Source: Serpula lacrymans var. lacrymans S7.9 (Eukaryota > Basidiomycota > Agaricomycetes > Boletales > Serpulaceae). From it: a stretch of DNA of 64,000 nt. The position numbers and the translations under genes are program-made. The first letter of the stretch is position 1. Every line of letters begins with the position of its first letter. This document shows positions 58,709-64,000 of the stretch, one piece after another. The stretch spans positions 2,242,897-2,306,896 of the forward strand of contig NW_006763292.1 of NCBI RefSeq assembly GCF_000218685.1, written 5' to 3'. The notes under the pieces are model-generated. The model was not told the origin of the DNA and searched no databases. It was given only the letters and a program-made list of their open reading frames with translations.

Positions 58709-58905
58709 CATGTGGGAGCACATATTTTTGCTTAGTTTTGCTTGCATGGTTTTTGGTTAGCAGTAGAGTAGTGCAGTACACTGCCAGACGAGTTGCACTT
58801 GTCGCAGCTTTGTTGCAACTGTCAGGTGCCTGTGGCACCTTCCACACCTGTGGTGCCACAAAAAACCATGCGAGCGAAACTAAGTGAAAAAATGTGCTCC
58901 CACAT
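58709..58905. mobile_element. MITE-like element, 197 bp
   Basis: Both ends carry near-matching inverted repeats of about 45 bp beginning CATGTGGGAGCACAT, continuing CTTAGTTT.GCT.GCATGG. The inside has a second palindrome (GGTGCC...GGCACC). There is no coding capacity of its own. No clear target-site duplication is visible (left flank ...GCGGCA, right flank CTCTCC...). Structure and size fit a non-autonomous DNA transposon. Confidence 0.65.
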
Positions 58906-59944
58906 GCTCTCCAGATGCCTCACCTTCATGACTCATGGCCTTCTTTACTTGAAGCTCTATCTTCAGCTTAGTATTGTCCACGTGGGGATCATGACCATCT
59001 TCATCATTGGATCACTCAGAATCAGTAAGAATTGAGGAACGTGAACTTGCAAGCGCGGTTTTGAGTTTTTGATCTTGATTACACTCTCATTTTGTTGCAA
59101 TACTCATACTATCCCCTTTTCCAGTGAGTTCAACTATGATTTTTACTCCACAGTTACCGTGTTCAAGGCAGCCTGACTCAGACGAACTGGCACAATTTGT
59201 GAGTAATTGGATCTAGTGATGACTACCAAAACTCACCACACAGATATCTTTTGACTTTCCCTTCCAGGTTGCACAACCACCAAGATGTTTGATCTTGTAG
59301 TCCTTGAGGTGGAAGTGTGTCTCCGATGTCACAAATAGAAATTATATTACATAAGCAAACTTTGGAGGTTCGCCCGAAGCTTTACTCTGTGATTACAATC
59401 AGCCTTTTGTGGCTATCATTGTCTTTCACATGATATTTACATATGTTTGTTATATAAGAAGTATGTATTTACGTTGTTATGGCATTCATTTGCCAAAAGA
59501 ATCCTTCTCCCGCACCTGTTCCCGCGCCCTGAGGGACCGAATATCCAACATCACATTCTTGTCATGTTACTGACTCCAATGCCATGTAGTACTGCCTTGT
59601 ATACTAATGTTCCTGTCAGTGATTGTCAACAAAATGTGAATGGTCATGGGGTTAGTAAGTATCAGTTGTAGTTGACTCGAATGAACTTGAACTCACAAAG
59701 AAGGGATTTGGAACTACTGTGACAACACCAACAAGACACAGTCTTGGGGCACTGGAGCACAATAAAAACAACACTCAAAAGAAGAGGAAGAGGTGGGAGT
59801 GGTTACCCATTAGGTTTCAACAAGTTAGTTGTTGGTAGACAACGGGAGGACTCGCTGAGTCCTTCCCCATGTATTGCTCCTGTATATATACTAAAATACA
59901 TGAGGTACTGTACAGTTGTAAATAAAGTTTAAAGTCCGATGTCT
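58906..59944. other. Gene-free repeat-region stretch
   Basis: Only short open frames are found and none is convincing. The region connects the MITE-like element with repeat R1. Confidence 0.4.
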
Positions 59945-60065
59945 AGCATGTGACTATGAAAAGTCGGAAATGTAAAGTAAAGTAAATGGTCACATGACTG
60001 GTCATGTGACTTGGAAAAATAAAAGTAAAAGTGCAAAAAGTGAAGCGTAAGTAGGTACTGGTACG
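59945..60065. repeat. Dispersed repeat R1, right copy
   Basis: Direct copy of 1-127. It holds a perfect 10-bp palindrome with a 2-nt spacer (GTCACATGAC at 59989-59998, GTCATGTGAC at 60001-60010). It lies about 220 bp before the right LTR-like element, whereas the left copy lies about 1.74 kb before its LTR-like element. Confidence 0.7.
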
Positions 60066-60399
60066 TCAATTGTAACATCAATCTGATATTTAGATTATGT
60101 CATGCATACCCAGAGCTAATTTTGAGTTTTATCCCAGATAAGGTGAACTATTTGCTGCTTTGGTCAAGACCTTCTGGCACTCTCTCTGATATTCTTTTCT
60201 AGGGCACAGCCTGCAATTTTGAGCTATGAACCAGAAAGTACATTCAATATTCAGTTACATGGTTGACGGCTAGAGCTAATCGTTGTCATGCACCAAAGTT
60301 GATTGGTAGCATGGACAGGTGTCAATAACGAAGCAAATATTCAAAAAGACTCGCCTTTGCGCCACACAGGCACAGTGCCACATGGAATAGTAATTAATA

Positions 60400-61137
60400 T
60401 TGCCTGTTTTGAACTTGTGGCTGATCAGCACCACCTCTATTAGGCAATCCAGTCACGCTCACCTTTGCTTTTCCATTCAGTACTTTCGGCATTTCGGCAT
60501 TTCGGCAAATTTTTGCGTCGCCACTGGCTACACATTGCATTGCGCCCTCGCTTTTGTCGTTTCCCTTACTCCCCTTCCTTTGCCTGGCCCCACCATGGGC
60601 CCCTTCCTCTCCTTTTTATTCTCACCTGACGGTCGTTTCTGGATCCCCATTCTAATCCACTTTTTTGTCACCTCCACCCTCCTCCTCCTCATCTTATTTG
60701 CACCCCCATCATTTCTGATGTCACCACTTCCTATCCGCTTCCGTCACCGATCCGTTAACTACCACGTGCCACTGCTGATATCAGCAAAGCCCCGGCGGCC
60801 GGTTCAAATAGGGCAACAGGTCCATCTTCATGACGTTGATCTACCATCATATACTATCAAAACATCGGTCGCTCGTCTTGCCTGGTTGGAGCGTGGGTGG
60901 GTAATTTTTGAGCTGGAGAAGGTTCATCCCCTTGCGTCGCCCATGTTCATCGCTGTCCCATTCACTTGGGTACACTTATCTTTTGTCCATCGTCTTCGCT
61001 ACAGCTACACCTACCACACGCTGCCTGGGACTCACTTGTTCCAAATTGGAACTACTCCTCTCCCTCCCTCGTTTGATCAGGTGGTCCAACACAACCAGTC
61101 CATTGGTAAGGCCATGGAACTGTCGGATTTGGACTAG
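60400..61137 (+). CDS. Open reading frame inside right LTR-like element
   Basis: Same 245-codon frame as in the left copy (first in-frame ATG at 60592-60597 region, MGPFLSFLF). It ends at the same codon (MELSDLD). It carries about 18-20 amino-acid differences, all in the first two thirds. No family recognised; may be incidental. Confidence 0.3.
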   Translation: MPVLNLWLISTTSIRQSSHAHLCFSIQYFRHFGISANFCVATGYTLHCALAFVVSLTPLPLPGPTMGPFLSFLFSPDGRFWIPILIHFFVTSTLLLLILFAPPSFLMSPLPIRFRHRSVNYHVPLLISAKPRRPVQIGQQVHLHDVDLPSYTIKTSVARLAWLERGWVIFELEKVHPLASPMFIAVPFTWVHLSFVHRLRYSYTYHTLPGTHLFQIGTTPLPPSFDQVVQHNQSIGKAMELSDLD

Positions 61138-61547
61138 GTGGTGGACCGGTGGCTCCAGTTTCTTTGTCTTCAGCAGAACATTCATTTACAGTGCGATTAT
61201 TTTTGATTTTTGAATCATTTTTATGGACACATATTTTTTTAGAATGCCTGACTGACAATAAAGGAACTGTGTTGATACTGATAGTGTTTTGCCTTGCCCT
61301 TTTTTTACTGCATCTTCCCATGACATCATGATTTTCCTGCTCTCTTTTTGCTATTGGACTTTACTTTATGGCTATACAAAACTGTGACATTACTCACAGC
61401 ATTCATTGTTCTATCCCTTTCTTTTCCTTTTTTAACAATCTTATCCTGTACTACCTATGCAGGATTCGTCAGCATACATTCCTTCCTTCATGTTCTTTCT
61501 CATTCTTTTTGCACAGCTATACTGTGCATAGCCTACTTTTCTTTTAC

Positions 61548-61555
61548 TATATAAA
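61548..61555 (+). promoter_or_regulatory. TATA-like box in right LTR-like element
   Basis: TATATAAA at the position equivalent to 3135-3142 in the left copy, with the same upstream palindrome. Confidence 0.45.
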
Positions 61556-62447
61556 CCCCTGTATTTTACCTTGTAAAAACAACAAGAACTCCATTCCAGA
61601 CTTCTTCTCTAAATTCAAGTTCACTACTCTGCTGCTTGTGATCCAGTGTGGTCACAACACTTCCCACTGCTACCACTGTCAACTGCTTTCATCGTCACTT
61701 CCCATTTTTGAAGTCATTGTCATCCCTTTCGATTAGAGTCCTTTTGAGCACTACAGTTTGTGCGTCAGGAGCCTGCTATCACTGGGAACCTCGTCATATT
61801 GTCGTTCTCACACCTACCTTGTGCTATGATTAGCAAGGTAGTGCTCATCTATACTCGTTACTAAGCCCCTATCATCTATAAATTCAACTATCCCTCCTCC
61901 TCAAAACCCACACCCATACATCTCTGGGTTTTACTTTGAAGGATCCTTATACATACCACCCCACAAACAACCAGAGCACCCACTGTTCTAGGAGGCAAAG
62001 CCCATAAACAAGTTCCGTGGAATCTGGGAGGATTGTGTGTTAGTTTGTTTTTGTGTGTGGTTTTCTAACAACAGTTCTCATCATCGACAGTGTATCCCAA
62101 ACGTGGCAGTTTTGTCCATTCTAGTCAAATCCAGAGTATCAAAACTAAACATCTTGCAGTGAGACTCAGACTTGGGATATTATCAAGGACTAGTTCCACC
62201 GAGTGCTACCGTGACAGCCAGCCAAACCCCAAACTTGATAACTTGGGACTCTGAGAGGTCCGGCATCAGATATGGCATATTTTGTAATATGTGGTTTAAA
62301 GCTTATGCTGATGTATGTATTTATATGGGACTTACCAACTTGCATCTAACAGCTCAGTATCACTTTGAGCACTACCGTGCATTGGCATACTCAGATTTTA
62401 CCCCTTCAGCCAGTTCACTACCAGCATTGTCTGATTAGCGCAATATA

Positions 62448-63500
62448 ATGTCTGATGGGGAAAGTGAAGTGGATCAGCCAAGCCCTTGCAGATCTCAGAT
62501 AAACACTACCCAAAAACGCAATAGACAACCAAACACATTGGAATTGGCTCCTCAAAAAAAATTGTGCATAAATCATTTGGACATGTATACCTAAGTTCTC
62601 ACCTTCTTTCACTTCAGCGCTACACAGGATCCTCTGATCCACCATGGACATCATTTTGGGAGGACAATACATGCATTTTGTAATGTGCAAAGCCTTCTTG
62701 AAAATGCCATTGAAAGAATGGCATCAGATGAACCTGACAACAGCTTACCTGCAGAGTAAGTCACAGTTATTGAACTCAGCCTTTTGAACTGATTCACATT
62801 AATGTTGTAGGGACAGGGCGAAGCAACATATATTCAAGGGCAGAGCAACATATATTCAAGGAATTATTGAAGCTTGTCCCAAGCTTGGAGAGGCATCTCA
62901 TGGGTCCAGAAACTACAGAAGAAGACATAATAATGGTTGCAGATATGGTACATCTTATCCTATCTAAAACAACAATTACACCATTATATATCTTCACAGA
63001 TCCAGAAAGGTGCAAATGGGGCCAGATCTGACAATACTAAGAGTCTCAAATCCGCTGTAATTGACTGGATTACTCCCAGAGGACAGACTCTTTCTCCTCA
63101 CATATATTGCAACGTCAAAGCAAATTGAGGTTTCAATCATAAATGCACCGGCTTTCTTCTTTGTCCTGCTGGGTTGACTTGGTCCAACAAGAAGTAAGTA
63201 GATATGTTCTATTGATAGGCTGGCCATTCTTACAAAGCTTCTAGCGTCAAAACTAAATTAATAACTGGGCAAATCCAAGTTCTGGGCAATCAGTGGCCTA
63301 TTCTGTTATACACAAATTACTCATATGATGCAAAAGAACTCTGGAATGGCTTGCTCAGAAGCGGTCTTCTTGTCAATGTGAACCGATGCATATAATCTAC
63401 TATGACCTATACTAATTATAACAAAATTACACAGGCTTTTAAACACATTTTCACGTCACCAAGTTCTGTGGATCAAGAACTGAAAGCTATGCGCTCCAGT
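62448..63500 (+). pseudogene. DUF6698-like gene, broken and 3'-truncated
   Basis: The exon pattern matches an Agaricomycete family I recall as DUF6698 (function unknown, many copies per genome). Start ATG 62448 (MSDGESEVDQPSP). After an intron it reads TQDPLIHHGHHFGRTIHAF, later QKGANGARSDNTKSLKSAVI, DWITPRGQTLSP, GNQWPILLYTNYSYD and AFKHIFTSPSSVDQEL. Three lesions: a 22-bp tandem duplication at 62823-62861 shifts the frame; TGA at 63126-63128 stands where the family has arginine; and similarity stops at the donor near 63500 (KAMRSS), so the C-terminal half is missing. Clearly a pseudogene. Confidence 0.7.
62823..62861. repeat. 22-bp tandem duplication inside the DUF6698-like pseudogene
   Basis: GCAACATATATTCAAGG occurs at 62823-62839 and again at 62845-62861 with GCAGA between. 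The period of 22 bp shifts the reading frame. Removing one unit in thought restores the family reading (KQHIFKELLKLVPSLE). Confidence 0.85.
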
Positions 63501-64000
63501 GTAAGTTGCTAAAGGCGTCTGGGAGAGAACTGAGTATAGTCTTTACGTCCAAACACCTATGCGTTGTTCAACCCGCAGGGATCAACCAAGGGATTCAGAA
63601 GAAAGTGCTGAAGACTACAATAGAGTGGGTCCGCAGGTTCGCAAATAAGTCCGCAGGTCAGTTTTCAGAGTCTGCACTTTTAAGTCTAAACGGAGCGGAT
63701 ACGTCACAGCAAGTTGTGATCTTGCTGGAAAGGCAATAATACGAATGTGGGGGTGATAATATGAGCTGAGGATGAATATAGAGTGGAGAATACAACACTG
63801 GAATGACTCCTGAGAGTCCGCGTTTTGGGGTCTATACGAGCAGAGCGTCACAACAAGCTCGGCACTTTGTTGGAAATCTTGGTAAATATGGCTGTGGGAC
63901 GTCTACAACAATTCTGAAGCGACTATGGCGACTTATTCAGACGAATTCTGAGTATATGGGGGATCAAAAAGAGGGATTTCTTTCCTTTTGGAAGTACAGT
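63501..64000. other. Right end of window, no gene recognised
   Basis: No continuation of the DUF6698-like gene was found. Two related words occur (GAGTCTGC / GAGTCCGC..., each near TTTTAAGTCTA or TTTGGGGTCTA, then AGCGGATACGTCACAGCAAG / AGCAGAGCGTCACAACAAG around 63665-63715 and 63808-63858). This suggests a degenerate tandem duplication of about 140 bp. Confidence 0.35.

Larger units (their letters stand above)
60284..62089 (+). mobile_element. LTR-like element, right copy (1.81 kb)
   Basis: Direct copy of 1871-3693 with the same TGTCATG start and ATCGACA end. By eye most differences are single-base changes, with a few small indels. Flanking bases are ATCGT (left) and GTGTA (right), so no target-site duplication. 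No internal retrotransposon genes follow; instead a broken DUF6698-like gene starts 360 bp downstream. Probably a solo LTR. Confidence 0.7.

Noticed and set aside
1871..62089. A single 60-kb LTR retrotransposon or giant mobile element with the two 1.8 kb repeats as its ends
   Set aside because: The interior is ordinary host genes with introns (set2, RPA49, UTP10) and has no polymerase, integrase or transposase; the outer flanks also show no target-site duplication.
1..64000. CRISPR arrays, tRNA and rRNA genes
   Set aside because: No regularly spaced direct repeats with unique spacers and no cloverleaf-like or rRNA-like sequence was noticed; a eukaryotic chromosome would not carry CRISPR.

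Overview
The window looks like a chromosomal piece of a filamentous basidiomycete, most likely an Agaricomycete. Genes carry many short GT-AG introns (about 50-60 nt) and tiny exons. The families read by eye include two multi-pass membrane proteins of the DUF6534 type and a DUF6698-like fragment, both typical of mushroom-forming fungi. No bacterial-type operon, tRNA, rRNA or CRISPR array was seen.

Layout. Positions 1-7200 are repeat-rich: a short dispersed repeat (1-127), a 1.8 kb LTR-like element (1871-3693), a lysine/glutamate-rich reading frame broken by one stop (4738-6240) and a 62-bp minisatellite (6522-6707). Positions 7250-26846 hold five minus-strand genes in a row: BAR-SH3 protein, SWIB-domain remodeller subunit, a giant DUF3638/DUF3645 protein, DUF6534 membrane protein, DUF1365 protein. 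Positions 27088-38766 hold a lysine-rich nuclear protein (+), SET2 (-), RPA49 (+) and a PAK-like kinase (+). UTP10 (-) fills 38856-46931. A gene-poor stretch follows. Then come a second DUF6534 gene (50138-52259, +), a possible small secreted cysteine-rich protein, an SRPBCC protein and a small serine-rich protein (54938-55605, -). From about 57.4 kb the sequence again becomes repeat-rich: an inverted duplication, a MITE-like element, a second copy of the dispersed repeat, a second 1.8 kb LTR-like copy (60284-62089) and a broken DUF6698-like gene.

Functionally the core is housekeeping: chromatin (SET2, SWIB subunit), rRNA synthesis and processing (RPA49, UTP10), membrane/cytoskeleton signalling (BAR-SH3, PAK-like kinase). 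SET2/RPA49 and DUF1365/lysine-rich protein are divergent pairs with 240-280 bp between start codons. The kinase and UTP10 converge with 89 bp between stop codons.

The most notable points are the direct LTR-like copies bracketing 56 kb of essential genes, a PAK-like kinase with altered catalytic and activation-loop residues, and helicase/SecA-like motifs in the DUF3638/DUF3645 giant. Exon structures were spliced by eye and family names come from recalled motifs, so both need confirmation by search and RNA data.
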